DNA of 64,000 bases. Origin: Pokkaliibacter sp046614695 (GTDB lineage: Bacteria > Pseudomonadota > Gammaproteobacteria > Pseudomonadales > Balneatricaceae). The translations under genes and the position numbers were made by a program. Where the stretch lies: assembly GCF_046614695.1 (NCBI RefSeq), contig NZ_JBKKHQ010000027.1, positions 1-64,000 of the forward strand. The letters run 5' to 3'. Under the pieces are notes generated by a model. That model was not told where the DNA came from. It did no database searches and saw only the letters and a program-made list of their open reading frames with translations. Of the stretch, positions 1 through 8,507 are shown piece after piece. Numbering within the stretch: the stretch's first letter is position 1; each line of letters starts with the position of its first letter.

Positions 1-75
<75 letters not shown>

Positions 76-227
76 AAAGAACTGCCTTTCCTTATCTCTA
101 TATCCTTCTCTTTTTTCTCTACCTTCTCTGGTGATTTCTGATCTTGTATTCAGTAAAAAGCCATAACTTACTTGAGTCTCTGTTATCAATCTGGCAGCGT
201 GTAAAAACGTAGTTGTCAGGGGTTTGT

Positions 228-983
228 ATGAAGCGATTGGTTGTGGCGTCTGTGCTTGTTGCGGGCGTGGTGGCTGGTACGGTTTCGTATTTCTTGTTCA
301 AGGGGCAGGATCTCTACCAAGATAATGTGGCTGATTTTGGAAGCTTTGGATATAAAGTGATTCCAATGGCCAGTAGCGGTCGTGCATCTTCTTTTCTGTC
401 CGGGTCTTCCGAGCCTAAGATTTCGCCGGATGACTTGCCTGTGCCTCCATCTAATGTGGCTAGGGTTTATGAGCTGCAGAATCAAAATACGCAGCTTGTT
501 GCGGAGGTTGGGCGTCTTCAGGGTGAAAATAAGGTCTTGCTTAAGGAGACGGAGAAGCTGCGGTCGCAGTTGGATCTCTACAAAGCTCCTATTCTTCCCG
601 CTGGGGTGACTCAGGATTCCATGAAGGGGTTTTTGGTTTCTATTCCTGAAATATCGAGAATGTCCTCTGCTCGTCAGGACTTATCCTCGGCGATGGCTTA
701 TCGTGCGTATCTTCGCGTAGTTGATCAGTATGGAGTCTTGCTTACGCCAAATCGGCGGGATCAGCTGTTGCGAACAGGTATAGCAAGGTATGCGTACTGT
801 ATCGGAGATGCTGCCAGTTATATTGCTAATAATTCAGCGGAGATGGCTGAGCTTAAGCGGTATCTGGAGACGGGGAAGGGTGAGATGGCCACGGCACTTC
901 AGTCTGATGTGGTGCGGGGATTGGTTCCCTGCAAGAAAGACCTTGATGACTATGTGGCCAATATTCTCATGGCGACAAACTAG
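228..983 (+). CDS. Unknown membrane-anchored coiled-coil protein
   Basis: I do not recognise this 251-residue protein. It begins with a short basic tip (MKR) and a hydrophobic stretch at residues 4-22, so it is probably an inner-membrane protein with a periplasmic body. Residues about 77-119 form a heptad-rich coiled coil, a layout seen in envelope scaffold proteins. Two cysteines lie near residues 191 and 235. An in-frame TTG at 213 is possible, but the ATG at 228 is preceded by CAGGGG at good spacing and puts the basic residues directly before the membrane segment. It stands alone between a tRNA and a convergent gene. Existence is likely; function is unknown. Confidence 0.75.
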   Translation: MKRLVVASVLVAGVVAGTVSYFLFKGQDLYQDNVADFGSFGYKVIPMASSGRASSFLSGSSEPKISPDDLPVPPSNVARVYELQNQNTQLVAEVGRLQGENKVLLKETEKLRSQLDLYKAPILPAGVTQDSMKGFLVSIPEISRMSSARQDLSSAMAYRAYLRVVDQYGVLLTPNRRDQLLRTGIARYAYCIGDAASYIANNSAEMAELKRYLETGKGEMATALQSDVVRGLVPCKKDLDDYVANILMATN

Positions 984-1016
984 ATAGTTGTCGCGATTCT
1001 TCCAGTATTTAATGAC

Positions 1017-1382
1017 TTATTTGGTCATTTTGCTGAGTGCGGCTTGGCGTTTGGCCTGCTCGCGTGCTTTCTTTTCGGCGGCTTTTGCTGCCTTCTTGTC
1101 TTTGAAAGACTGCTCGCGCTCTGTTTGGAACTGCTCGTAGCTTTCCTGGCGTGACTTGTCTTTATCGCGTTTGTTTTTAGCCTGCTCTTTTAGCTCTTCT
1201 TTTAATTGAGAATTGTTTTCCTCAATTTCGGCGCTCAATTCAGCAAGACGTTCTTGCTTTTCGCGACTCATGGTTTCTTCAAGAGCCTGCAGTTTGGCAA
1301 TCTGGGTTTCGAGATCCAACGTGTAACTCTCCGCCTGCAGCGAGGTGATTTTCTTTAGAAGGGTGAAAAAAACGAGCGTCAT
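1017..1382 (-). CDS. Unknown small charged coiled-coil protein
   Basis: This 121-residue protein is almost entirely charged (Glu, Lys, Gln, Ala). It has one long predicted coiled coil from about residue 15 to the end and a strongly basic Ala/Lys-rich tail. The N-terminus (MTLVFFTLL) is hydrophobic but too short to be a clear membrane span. An in-frame TTG at 1391 could add three residues. No convincing Shine-Dalgarno sequence was seen, and AGCCAA/TTGGCT inverted repeats flank the start (about 1386-1410). It converges with the preceding gene, leaving a 33-bp gap. No family is recognised, and low-complexity composition makes a false call possible. Confidence 0.5.
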   Translation of the reverse strand: MTLVFFTLLKKITSLQAESYTLDLETQIAKLQALEETMSREKQERLAELSAEIEENNSQLKEELKEQAKNKRDKDKSRQESYEQFQTEREQSFKDKKAAKAAEKKAREQAKRQAALSKMTK

Positions 1383-1592
1383 TGTAGCCAATATATCTGT
1401 ATTTGGCTATGTCGTTTATGAATGAATTTTCGATTTTTTCAATGAAATTGAGCTTATTAACGGTAAAAAGGATCAAATGTGCAGGTGGTGGTGCTTGGGT
1501 GTGTAACATCTCCCGAATGGTTTTTTACTTAGAGCGGACTGCTGTTCATAGAAAGTGTGTGATCTCGTGAGTGTCTTTCATGCTGTGCAGGT

Positions 1593-1621
1593 TTGTTTGC
1601 GTAATAGAATTCCTGTACAAT
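1593..1621 (+). promoter_or_regulatory. Candidate sigma-70 promoter of rpsA
   Basis: TTGTTT (1593-1598) and TACAAT (1616-1621) are separated by exactly 17 bp. The -10 matches the consensus at 5 of 6 positions and the -35 at 3 of 6. This would give a leader of about 120 nt before rpsA. Confidence 0.4.
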
Positions 1622-1712
1622 TTTGGCCCACTTGTCCCGGGATGGATATTTGAGCCAGCGCATCTACCCGGACCATAAAAGAAACTACCCCTGTTGATGC
1701 TGGCCAGCAGGT

Positions 1713-1740
1713 GAATCTGATCACTTTGTGATCTCAATTC
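1713..1740 (+). promoter_or_regulatory. Leader hairpin immediately before the rpsA start
   Basis: GATCAC (1719-1724) and GTGATC (1728-1733) form a perfect stem with a TTT loop. GAAT (1713-1716) and ATTC (1737-1740) extend it across a small internal loop. It ends 10 bases before the ATG, where no clear Shine-Dalgarno sequence exists. In E. coli, structured hairpins replace the ribosome site of rpsA and mediate S1 autocontrol. An equivalent role here is inference. Confidence 0.45.
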
Positions 1741-1750
1741 GGAATCTAAC

Positions 1751-3406
1751 ATGACTGAATCTTTTGCCGAACTCTTTGAAGCTTCCTTAAAAGAACTTGA
1801 GATGCAGCCTGGCTCACTTGTTGAAGGTGAGATCATTGCAATCGATAGTGACTGGGTAACCGTAAACGCTGGCCTCAAGTCTGAGTCCATCATCCCACGC
1901 AGCCAGTTCATCAACGAGAAAGGTGAGCTTGAAGTTGCTGTTGGCGATACTATCAAGGTTGCTCTGGAAGCTGTCGAAAACGGCTTTGGTGAAACCCGCC
2001 TGTCCCGTGAAAAAGCTAAGCGTGCTGAAGCATGGTCCGTTCTGGAAAAAGCTTTTGAAGAAGATGAGACCGTTAAAGGTGTTATCAGCGGTAAGGTTAA
2101 GGGTGGTTTCACTGTTAACATCATGAACATCCAAGGCTTCCTGCCTGGTTCTCTGGTAGATGTTCGTCCAGTTCGTGACGTTGACTACCTGGAAGGCAAA
2201 GAGCTTGAGTTCAAACTGATCAAGCTGGATGCCAAGCGTAACAACATCGTTGTTTCCCGTCGTGCAGTTCTGGAAGCGGCTAACAGTGCTCAGCGTGAAG
2301 AGCTGCTGGCTACTCTGCAGGAAGGTCAGGTTGTTAACGGTATCGTTAAAAATCTCACCAACTACGGTGCGTTTATCGATCTGGGCGGTGTTGATGGTCT
2401 GTTGCACATCACCGATATGGCGTGGAAGCGTATCAGCCACCCAAGCGAGATGCTGACTCCTGGTGACGAGCTGACTGTTAAGATCATCAAGTTTGATCGC
2501 GAGTCCGGCCGTCTGTCCTTGGGTCTGAAACAGCTGAGCAACGATCCTTGGGATGATATCGAATCTCGTTACCCATCAGGTGCTCGCGTTAAGGCTGTTG
2601 TTACCAATCTGACTGACTACGGCTGCTTTGCTGCACTGGAAGAAGGTATCGAAGGTCTGGTTCACGTTTCAGAAATGTCCTGGACCAACAAAAACATCCA
2701 TCCTTCCAAAGTCGTTCAGGTAGGTGATGATGTTGAAGTGATGATCCTGGATATCGACACCGCGCGTCGTCGTATTTCTCTGGGTCTGAAACAGTGCCAG
2801 GAAAACCCATGGGTAACCTTCTCCAGCACCTATAAAGCTGGTGACAAGGTTCAGGGCAAAATCAAGACTATCACTGACTTCGGCGTGTTCGTTGGTCTGG
2901 AGTGGGATCTTGATGGTCTGGTTCACGTATCTGATCTGTCCTGGGATGCTGATAACGAAGCTCTGCTGCGTCAGTTCAAGAAAGGCGACGAAGTTGAAGC
3001 AGTTATCCTGGCAGTAGATCCTGAGAAAGAGCGTATCTCTCTGGGTATCAAGCAGCTGGATAGCGACTTCTTCTCTGAGTATGCTGCAGCTAACCCCAAA
3101 AACACCAAAGTAACTGGTCAGGTTAAAGAAGTTGTTAGCGATAAAGAAGCGCTGATCACTCTGGCTGACGGTGTTGATGGTGTTCTGAAGTCTGATACTG
3201 CTGGCATGAACGTTGGTGACAGCGTTGAAGCTATGGTTGTTAATGTTGATCGCAAGCAGCGTGTTATCTCTCTGTCTACCAAAGCTCTGGAGCAGGCAGA
3301 AGAGCGCGCAGCACTGCAGAATGTTCGCAACCAAGAGCCTGCTGAAGGAACTGGTCCTACCACTATCGGTGACCTGATCAAGCAGCAAATGGCTAGCCAA
3401 GGCTAA
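1751..3406 (+). CDS. rpsA: 30S ribosomal protein S1
   Basis: S1 binds mRNA on the small ribosomal subunit and helps initiate translation on structured or weak ribosome sites. The 551-residue product has the six S1 OB-fold repeats (about residues 20-86, 104-170, 189-257, 274-344, 361-431, 448-514). Signatures such as GLLHITDMAWKR and two copies of SLGLKQ are visible. The N-terminus (MTESFAELFE) matches the E. coli protein closely. It is a few residues shorter than the usual 557 or so, mostly in the last repeat. The start lacks a good Shine-Dalgarno sequence, as in E. coli. Its usual neighbours cmk (upstream) and ihfB (downstream) are absent. Confidence 0.98.
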   Translation: MTESFAELFEASLKELEMQPGSLVEGEIIAIDSDWVTVNAGLKSESIIPRSQFINEKGELEVAVGDTIKVALEAVENGFGETRLSREKAKRAEAWSVLEKAFEEDETVKGVISGKVKGGFTVNIMNIQGFLPGSLVDVRPVRDVDYLEGKELEFKLIKLDAKRNNIVVSRRAVLEAANSAQREELLATLQEGQVVNGIVKNLTNYGAFIDLGGVDGLLHITDMAWKRISHPSEMLTPGDELTVKIIKFDRESGRLSLGLKQLSNDPWDDIESRYPSGARVKAVVTNLTDYGCFAALEEGIEGLVHVSEMSWTNKNIHPSKVVQVGDDVEVMILDIDTARRRISLGLKQCQENPWVTFSSTYKAGDKVQGKIKTITDFGVFVGLEWDLDGLVHVSDLSWDADNEALLRQFKKGDEVEAVILAVDPEKERISLGIKQLDSDFFSEYAAANPKNTKVTGQVKEVVSDKEALITLADGVDGVLKSDTAGMNVGDSVEAMVVNVDRKQRVISLSTKALEQAEERAALQNVRNQEPAEGTGPTTIGDLIKQQMASQG

Positions 3407-3430
3407 TCTCGCCTCGAGATCAGCTTGATC

Positions 3431-3462
3431 AAGAGGGCCGCCTAGTGCGGCCTTCTTCTGTT
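3431..3462 (+). terminator. Rho-independent terminator after rpsA
   Basis: GGCCGC (3436-3441), loop CTAGT and GCGGCC (3447-3452) form the core stem. AAGAG/TTCTT extend it outward to 11 bp. The following tract is T-rich but interrupted (TTCTTCTGTTTG). Confidence 0.7.
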
Positions 3463-3493
3463 TGTGAACTTAGCTTTGTAGGTCCCGTCATAA

Positions 3494-4141
3494 ATGTCCG
3501 ACGCTGCCGTTACTACCTATCTCATCAAGGCTTTCTGGAGCCAGGTCGAAACCACGATTGACTGGGTGATTAATCGCTCAGGCGCTGTTCACGTGCATGT
3601 AGACGATATTCTTTATGGTTATGAGCGTCTGCTTAAGCAGATTGACTCTAACCTTACTTTGCATATGACACATGCTATACCGGAAGACTCCATGGAGATG
3701 GTAATTGGTTGTGACGGATATGCAGAATCCATTTCCAGCGTGATGAGCCTTGTTCAGGCTGCGCCGGTATTGGGAAATCTCAAGGTTCGCGCTTTTCACG
3801 ATCGTTTGTCTGATATTCCAACGTCGATTGAAACCAGTGAAGAAGAGCTGAAGCTTGAGGACATCTGGTTTCATATCAGTCAGTCCGCTGATGGTTTGTT
3901 CCTCAGTCTGTTTATCAAAGAGTTCAGCGGGCTTGATGAGGATAATCGCGTTGAGGCTGTTATGTATTATCTGGACGCCTTCATCGGTGAGTTTGATATG
4001 ATGACGCGGGTTTCAACATTAAACTGGTATGGCTTACCACCGGAACCGCTTGATTTTGGATTGAAGCCGCTGAACGAGCTTCGGCACGATTTTGATTTGC
4101 TTCGCACTCAGGTTAAGCCTGTAGGCGTTACTTTGCATTGA
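3494..4141 (+). CDS. Unknown 215-residue cytoplasmic protein
   Basis: I do not recognise a family for this acidic, soluble-looking protein. It has no signal peptide, no membrane segment and no metal-binding or nucleotide-binding motif. Balanced composition, codon use like that of its neighbours, a full-length open frame and a following strong terminator support it as real. The ATG at 3494 is preceded by GTAGGT at 3479-3484. It is a single-gene unit between the rpsA terminator and its own. The sequence suggests a compact alpha/beta protein, but that is weak inference. Confidence 0.75.
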   Translation: MSDAAVTTYLIKAFWSQVETTIDWVINRSGAVHVHVDDILYGYERLLKQIDSNLTLHMTHAIPEDSMEMVIGCDGYAESISSVMSLVQAAPVLGNLKVRAFHDRLSDIPTSIETSEEELKLEDIWFHISQSADGLFLSLFIKEFSGLDEDNRVEAVMYYLDAFIGEFDMMTRVSTLNWYGLPPEPLDFGLKPLNELRHDFDLLRTQVKPVGVTLH

Positions 4142-4200
4142 TATAGACCTTGATGCATCAAGATCGGCTCTTGGTGATGTGTGGGTAAAGCCTATAAAAA

Positions 4201-4232
4201 ATAAAGCGACTCTTGAGTCGCTTTATTTTTTA
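4201..4232. terminator. Strong bidirectional terminator
   Basis: ATAAAGCGACTC (4201-4212) and GAGTCGCTTTAT (4215-4226) are a perfect 12-bp inverted repeat followed by a T-run on the + strand and preceded by an A-run. It can end the 3494-4141 gene on one strand and the small gene at 4281-4355 on the other. Confidence 0.9.
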
Positions 4233-4280
4233 TTCTCTGATGGCTCTAGCACATAAAGTGCATGGCTTCAGGCATTTTCA

Positions 4281-4355
4281 TTAGTTATTGGAGAGGATGC
4301 AAACGCTCTCGCTATCGTCTTCTTCTACTGCTGAGTAGGTGGCAACGTTATTCAT
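4281..4355 (-). CDS. Candidate 24-residue acidic small protein
   Basis: This frame encodes MNNVATYSAVEEDDSESV followed by CILSNN. AGGA lies six bases before the ATG. A perfect TATAAT (4398-4403) and a TGGATA -35 at 17-bp spacing lie upstream on the same strand. The strong terminator at 4201-4226 lies 54 bp downstream. The unit is therefore complete: promoter, ribosome site, frame and terminator. The peptide is acidic with one cysteine, has no membrane segment, and I do not recognise it. It could instead be a small RNA whose frame is incidental. Confidence 0.5.
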   Translation of the reverse strand: MNNVATYSAVEEDDSESVCILSNN

Positions 4356-4397
4356 GGTGAATCCTGTTTCCGTGGATGAGTGTTTTATTTAAAAGGA

Positions 4398-4426
4398 ATT
4401 ATACTAAGGTCTAATCTATGTATCCA
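4398..4426 (-). promoter_or_regulatory. Promoter of the 24-residue reading frame
   Basis: On the minus strand TGGATA (4426-4421), a 17-bp spacer and TATAAT (4403-4398) form a promoter with a perfect -10 and 4 of 6 matches in the -35. The predicted leader is about 35-40 nt before the ATG at 4355. Confidence 0.6.
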
Positions 4427-4614
4427 GTCTGTAAATGCCCGAGAGTGTTCAATTGTTATACAAGTTTGTTATAAGAGTTGACTGCTTATTTCCGGGTTAT
4501 GGAGCTCTACGATGATGGCGGCCTTAGTCATCATGCATTAGAGTAGTGATATTGCCCTGTTGGATTGATGATTCATCCTGCAGAAGGTTCACCCTTGATC
4601 TGGTCGGGAGTGGT

Positions 4615-5097
4615 ATGAGAATTCTCAGGAAATATACCAATCGACGTCTCTATGACACCTCGCGTAGCTGTTATATCACTCTGGAAGACGTCAAGCAGTT
4701 AGTCCTCGATAACGAGGCATTCAAGGTAGAAGATTCCAAGACGGGCGTAGATCTCACAAGAAATATCCTACTGCAAATTATCAGTGAGCAGGAGGGGCAG
4801 GGTGGGAGCGCTTTGCTGACCAATCAGGTTTTACAGCAGTTGATTCGCTTTTATGGTGATTCAATGCAAGGACTGATGGCTCAGTATCTCGAGCACAGTG
4901 TTGGTGCTTTCCTTGAGCATCAGGAGCGTATCCGTGAACAAATGGAGAGCATGATGAGTGCGGCGAATCCATTAACTGTCATGAATAGGATTGCGGATCA
5001 GAACATGGCCATGTGGCAGATGTTCACTCACGGCTTTGATCGTAATAAGAAAGGCGCTGATCCCAAAGCGGATGTGTCACAGCCTGAAGAAGAGTAG
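4615..5097 (+). CDS. phaR: Polyhydroxyalkanoate synthesis repressor PhaR
   Basis: PhaR binds both DNA and PHA polymer and adjusts granule-protein and synthesis-gene expression to polymer content. The 160-residue product opens with the family signature RKYTNRRLYDT. The N-terminal DNA-binding PHB/PHA accumulation regulator domain covers about residues 1-64. A helical region with amphipathic repeats (about 80-140) follows, then an acidic tail. The frame is open from 4546, but the ATG at 4615 matches the family start and has GGGAG just upstream. It converges on phaC-phaE, separated by a shared terminator, which supports the role. Confidence 0.92.
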   Translation: MRILRKYTNRRLYDTSRSCYITLEDVKQLVLDNEAFKVEDSKTGVDLTRNILLQIISEQEGQGGSALLTNQVLQQLIRFYGDSMQGLMAQYLEHSVGAFLEHQERIREQMESMMSAANPLTVMNRIADQNMAMWQMFTHGFDRNKKGADPKADVSQPEEE

Positions 5098-5130
5098 TTC
5101 GCTCTATTGGCTCTAGGTATTGAATATAGA

Positions 5131-5156
5131 AAGCCCCGCATGGCGGGGCTTTTTTC
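5131..5156. terminator. Bidirectional terminator between phaR and phaC
   Basis: AGCCCCGC (5132-5139), loop ATG and GCGGGGCT (5143-5150) form a perfect 8-bp GC-rich stem followed by TTTTT. It lies between the convergent phaR and phaC. Confidence 0.92.
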
Positions 5157-5175
5157 GTTGCAGGCTTAGGGTTGT

Positions 5176-6237
5176 TTAGTCCCTTGAGGCAAGCCAGCTG
5201 GAGATCTTTTCCGGAATTTCTTTTTGTGCGCGACTACTAACAAATATGCCGATATGACCCGCCTTAAAGGCAAACTCTTCATAGTCCTTGCTGCCAACGT
5301 GCTGCTTTAAGGGTGTAGAAGCTGAAGGTGGGACTAAGTGGTCATGGGTGGCATACATGTTAAGGACAGGGCTTTTAATGCTATTCAGATTTACTGTGCT
5401 GTCGCCAATCTTCGCTTCGCCCTTCACCAGAAGATTTTGCTGGAAGAACTGCTTAATGAACTGACGGAAAGCTTCACCAGCCTGATCAGGGCTATCGTAA
5501 ATCCATTTTTCCATCCGCAGGAAGTTGATCGCCTTTTCCGGCGTTTCGAGATTGGCAGGCATGCCAAGATTTTTCTGAATGCCGAGGCGCATTGGCATCA
5601 AGGAGTTGTAGGCGTCATTCAGTACTGTGCCAGGAATGTTGCCATAGGTATCGACAGCCAAGTCGGTATCGACTTCCCGTGCCAGATGGGAGAGTAGGTT
5701 CTCGGGTGTATGGAAATCGACGGGCGTCACCATGGTGATCAGATTTTTGACCTTGTTAGGATAGAGGCTGCTATAGCACAGGCTTAAGGTTCCACCCTGA
5801 CAAATACCCAGCAGGTTGATGCTTGAGGCTTTGCTGATTTCGCAGATCCTATCGACGCAGTTATTGATGTAGCCATGAACGTAGTCATCCAGATCCAGAT
5901 AACGATCTGCAGGATCCGGATAGCCCCAGTCGATGATATAGACGTCGAGTCCCAGCTTTAGGAGTCCGCTTATCAGGGAGCGGTCATGCTGTAAATCCAC
6001 CATGTAGTATCGATTGACTAACGCATAGCAGATCAGCAATGGGGTTTTGATCTTGGGTTTGCCGCTGCTGTAGCGATACAGGGTCAGCTTGTCTTCTTCG
6101 TAAACCACCTCTTTAGGGGTTGGGCCAACTTCAATGTCACTGATTTGATGTAGCGTCTGGAAGCTCTTGACCAGGTTGGCATTATAGTCTGCAAGTTCCT
6201 GAGCGATCTTTTGTGGATCGAGTTTCAAACCTTTCAT
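5176..6237 (-). CDS. phaC: Class III PHA synthase catalytic subunit PhaC
   Basis: This enzyme polymerises 3-hydroxyacyl-CoA into polyhydroxyalkanoate on cytoplasmic granules, working with PhaE. At 353 residues it has the short length typical of class III (about 355), not the roughly 590 of class I. The lipase-like box is GICQGG with nucleophile Cys146. Asp299 (in YATHDHLVP) and His328 (in GHIG) complete the catalytic triad, at positions close to those of the Allochromatium enzyme. GGGAGAGGA precedes the start. It lies 14 bp after phaE on the same strand, so the two are co-transcribed. Confidence 0.96.
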   Translation of the reverse strand: MKGLKLDPQKIAQELADYNANLVKSFQTLHQISDIEVGPTPKEVVYEEDKLTLYRYSSGKPKIKTPLLICYALVNRYYMVDLQHDRSLISGLLKLGLDVYIIDWGYPDPADRYLDLDDYVHGYINNCVDRICEISKASSINLLGICQGGTLSLCYSSLYPNKVKNLITMVTPVDFHTPENLLSHLAREVDTDLAVDTYGNIPGTVLNDAYNSLMPMRLGIQKNLGMPANLETPEKAINFLRMEKWIYDSPDQAGEAFRQFIKQFFQQNLLVKGEAKIGDSTVNLNSIKSPVLNMYATHDHLVPPSASTPLKQHVGSKDYEEFAFKAGHIGIFVSSRAQKEIPEKISSWLASRD

Positions 6238-6251
6238 CGCAGTCCTCTCCC

Positions 6252-7343
6252 TTAGGCTTTAGGTGTCGTCCCTGAAGTGGATTTGGTGGTTCGGCGTCGT
6301 GTGCTGCCTGAGCTGCTTTTAGGGGTTGCGGATGTTGTCTTGCGTGATGAGGCTGTGCTGGAGCTGGTACTTTTGGTGGCAGCTTCAGAATTGGCTGGCT
6401 TGGCTTGTTTTTCAAGCAGAGCTGCCTGATCCTTCACCTGTTTTCGCAGTTCGCTGATTTCTTCCTGCATTGCGGACAGGTGCCGGTGAACGGTACGTAA
6501 TTCTTTGCGTGCATCATGCTGTCGCTTGAGTGCTGTATTCATTTCCAGGCGTGTTGGCATGCCCAGAGTTTTAAGCTGCATATCGCGCATGTCGATGTTG
6601 TATTTACGAATCGCCATAAAAGCATTGCTCAGGCGCCCATGTGCGTGACGATAATCATCAGTGAATACCAGCTTCTGATAACACTGCTCATAGCAATCTA
6701 CCCAGAGATCGTGAAGTTCGCCAAGCGAGGTGACTTCGACCTCTTCCTGGTCGAGCTTTTCCAGCATTAATTTAGTGGTATCAGCGTTGATGGAGCCATA
6801 AAGCTCTGCATAGCGAGTGAACGATTCCTGAAAGTCCAGCCAGAGCCTTGAGCCATGCTGTATCTTTTCCTGAAACTCGCGATTTGAGCCGACGCTAGGC
6901 ATGTCTAGCTGGCTTTTCAGGCCTGTCATGAACGCGTTATCGAAAAGCAGGTCATCCTGAAAGCTGTGAGTTTTGAACAGGGCGGTGAATTGCTCTGGTA
7001 AGGCATACTCTTTAAGCAGGTTGTCGATGACCTGCTTTTGCATCAGGCTGCTGAACTGTTTTAGAAGGGTTTCGGAGCCCATCTGAGGCTGGAAGTTCTG
7101 CCAGCTCTTCAGCATTTCTTCGCCTATGGAGGTGAACCATTCTGTTTGTTTGCTCATATCCTGGAAGGCGTCTCGTGACTGACCGTTAAAAGTCTGTCCG
7201 GCAAAGGTCTTCCAGTTATCCATAAACCCTTGCCATGGCGGGGTTTGGTATCCCGCTGACGTCGTGTTCTCGGCGAGCTTTTGCCAATACTCCTGCTGCG
7301 CTTCAATCCACTTGTCCAGGCCAAAAAAAGGGTTGGCTTCCAT
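6252..7343 (-). CDS. phaE: Class III PHA synthase subunit PhaE
   Basis: PhaE is the non-catalytic partner that activates PhaC and is required for class III synthase activity. The 363-residue protein is largely helical, with the family pattern WIEAQQEYWQKL near the start and a coiled-coil segment at about 285-315. The last 45 or so residues are a low-complexity Ser/Thr/Lys/Arg tail ending SGTTPKA. This resembles the basic tails of PhaF-type phasins, and I do not expect it in every PhaE. GGAGGAG precedes the ATG. It is the first gene of the phaEC operon. Confidence 0.92.
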   Translation of the reverse strand: MEANPFFGLDKWIEAQQEYWQKLAENTTSAGYQTPPWQGFMDNWKTFAGQTFNGQSRDAFQDMSKQTEWFTSIGEEMLKSWQNFQPQMGSETLLKQFSSLMQKQVIDNLLKEYALPEQFTALFKTHSFQDDLLFDNAFMTGLKSQLDMPSVGSNREFQEKIQHGSRLWLDFQESFTRYAELYGSINADTTKLMLEKLDQEEVEVTSLGELHDLWVDCYEQCYQKLVFTDDYRHAHGRLSNAFMAIRKYNIDMRDMQLKTLGMPTRLEMNTALKRQHDARKELRTVHRHLSAMQEEISELRKQVKDQAALLEKQAKPANSEAATKSTSSSTASSRKTTSATPKSSSGSTRRRTTKSTSGTTPKA

Positions 7344-7503
7344 GGTCTCCTCCTTTGATTAAGATTGGCACTACTGAAATCATTTTGCGCTGCACAACGA
7401 AACTCGACAAGTCCTAAACCGGCCAAGGCTGTTACGGTCTTGATCTGTCTCAGCAGAAAATCAGGTTGTTGAGCCGGGTGTGAGTCAATGAACAGCAACA
7501 GAA

Positions 7504-8400
7504 CTACTCTGCTGTTGTTTCATTTGTATGGTCTCGAAGCGTTTGCATAAAGGCTTCTGCCGCATTGGACAAAGTGCGCTCACGATGTCGTATGTAACCC
7601 AGCGGTCGATCAATGGGTTTATCCAACAGAGGGAGAAGGCACAAACCTTCGCTCAGTTTAGAGGGAAGAAGGCTCCAGCCTTGTCCAATTTGCACCAGCA
7701 TTCGAATGGTATCGAGGTTGTTGGTCGTCATCCCAAGCTTTAAGCGTAGCTCATGTTCTTTTAAAAGTTCTTCCAGTCGCTGTCGGGTAAAAGTGCGCTG
7801 ATCCGGAAGAATGGCTTCATATTCAGCGAGCTGCTGAAGTGTCAGAGCCTCTGCTTGTGCCAGTGGGTGATGTTGGCTGCACACAAAGCGAAGCTCGTCA
7901 TCCCAGATAGAGATGCTTTCAAGGCGTGGGTCTGGGTCGGGTGCAAGGGTGATGATAGCCAGCTCAAACTCGCCTTTTAGCACTCCCTCATAGGCCTTTT
8001 CGGATTCGCCAAAGCGGATGTCCAGTCGCACGTTAGGATATTGGTGAGCAAAGGTTTCCAATACCGGCGGAAGTCGATGAAGGCCTATGTGATGACTGGT
8101 TGCGAAGGTCAGCGTGCCAGCAATTTCACCATCAAGGTTGTCAAGCGCGCGACGGGTGTCTTCCATCATGTCGAAGAGTAAATAGCTGCGTGCAAGTAGC
8201 AATTTGCCTGCTTCAGTTAACTGGATTTGTCGGCCGACCCTGTCAAAGAGTCGCTTGCCCAGCTGCTCTTCTAATCCTGCGATACGTTTAGAGATGGCTG
8301 GCTGAGTTAAAAAGAGTCGCTCAGCGGCTTGCGAAAAGGAGCGGCTTTCAGCCACTGCAATGAAGGCGTGTAAAACCTGAGTGTCAAATGTATTCCCCAT
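7504..8400 (-). CDS. LysR-family transcriptional regulator divergent from leuC
   Basis: This is a 298-residue LysR regulator. The N-terminal winged helix-turn-helix (about residues 5-65) contains the typical SFSQAAERLFLTQPAISKRI stretch. A periplasmic-binding-protein-like effector domain follows (about 92-290). AGGA lies seven bases before the ATG. It is divergent from leuCD with a 107-bp gap containing an AT-rich inverted repeat. LysR regulators often occupy this position beside leuC in Pseudomonas-like genomes. Control of leucine genes is inferred from position only, and the effector is unknown. Confidence 0.9.
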   Translation of the reverse strand: MGNTFDTQVLHAFIAVAESRSFSQAAERLFLTQPAISKRIAGLEEQLGKRLFDRVGRQIQLTEAGKLLLARSYLLFDMMEDTRRALDNLDGEIAGTLTFATSHHIGLHRLPPVLETFAHQYPNVRLDIRFGESEKAYEGVLKGEFELAIITLAPDPDPRLESISIWDDELRFVCSQHHPLAQAEALTLQQLAEYEAILPDQRTFTRQRLEELLKEHELRLKLGMTTNNLDTIRMLVQIGQGWSLLPSKLSEGLCLLPLLDKPIDRPLGYIRHRERTLSNAAEAFMQTLRDHTNETTAE

Positions 8401-8412
8401 GGGAATTCCTAA

Positions 8413-8438
8413 AATAAAAATTATGAATTTGTTTTATT
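8413..8438. promoter_or_regulatory. Candidate LysR-type binding site between lysR and leuC
   Basis: AATAAAA (8413-8419) and TTTTATT (8432-8438) form an inverted repeat separated by 12 bp in the divergent intergenic region, within the AT-rich layout typical of LysR sites. It lies 12 bp from the lysR start and 69 bp from leuC. Confidence 0.35.
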
Positions 8439-8507
8439 CTAGCTCGACTAATAGCATGAGCAACATAACTAGATACATTCACCGTGATGTGTGGACTGAG
8501 GTGTGTA

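Larger units (their letters stand above)
1383..1750. other. Intergenic leader region upstream of rpsA
   Basis: No gene is seen in this 368-bp stretch. It contains a candidate promoter (1593-1621) and an RNA hairpin directly before rpsA (1713-1740), both listed separately. Confidence 0.6.
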
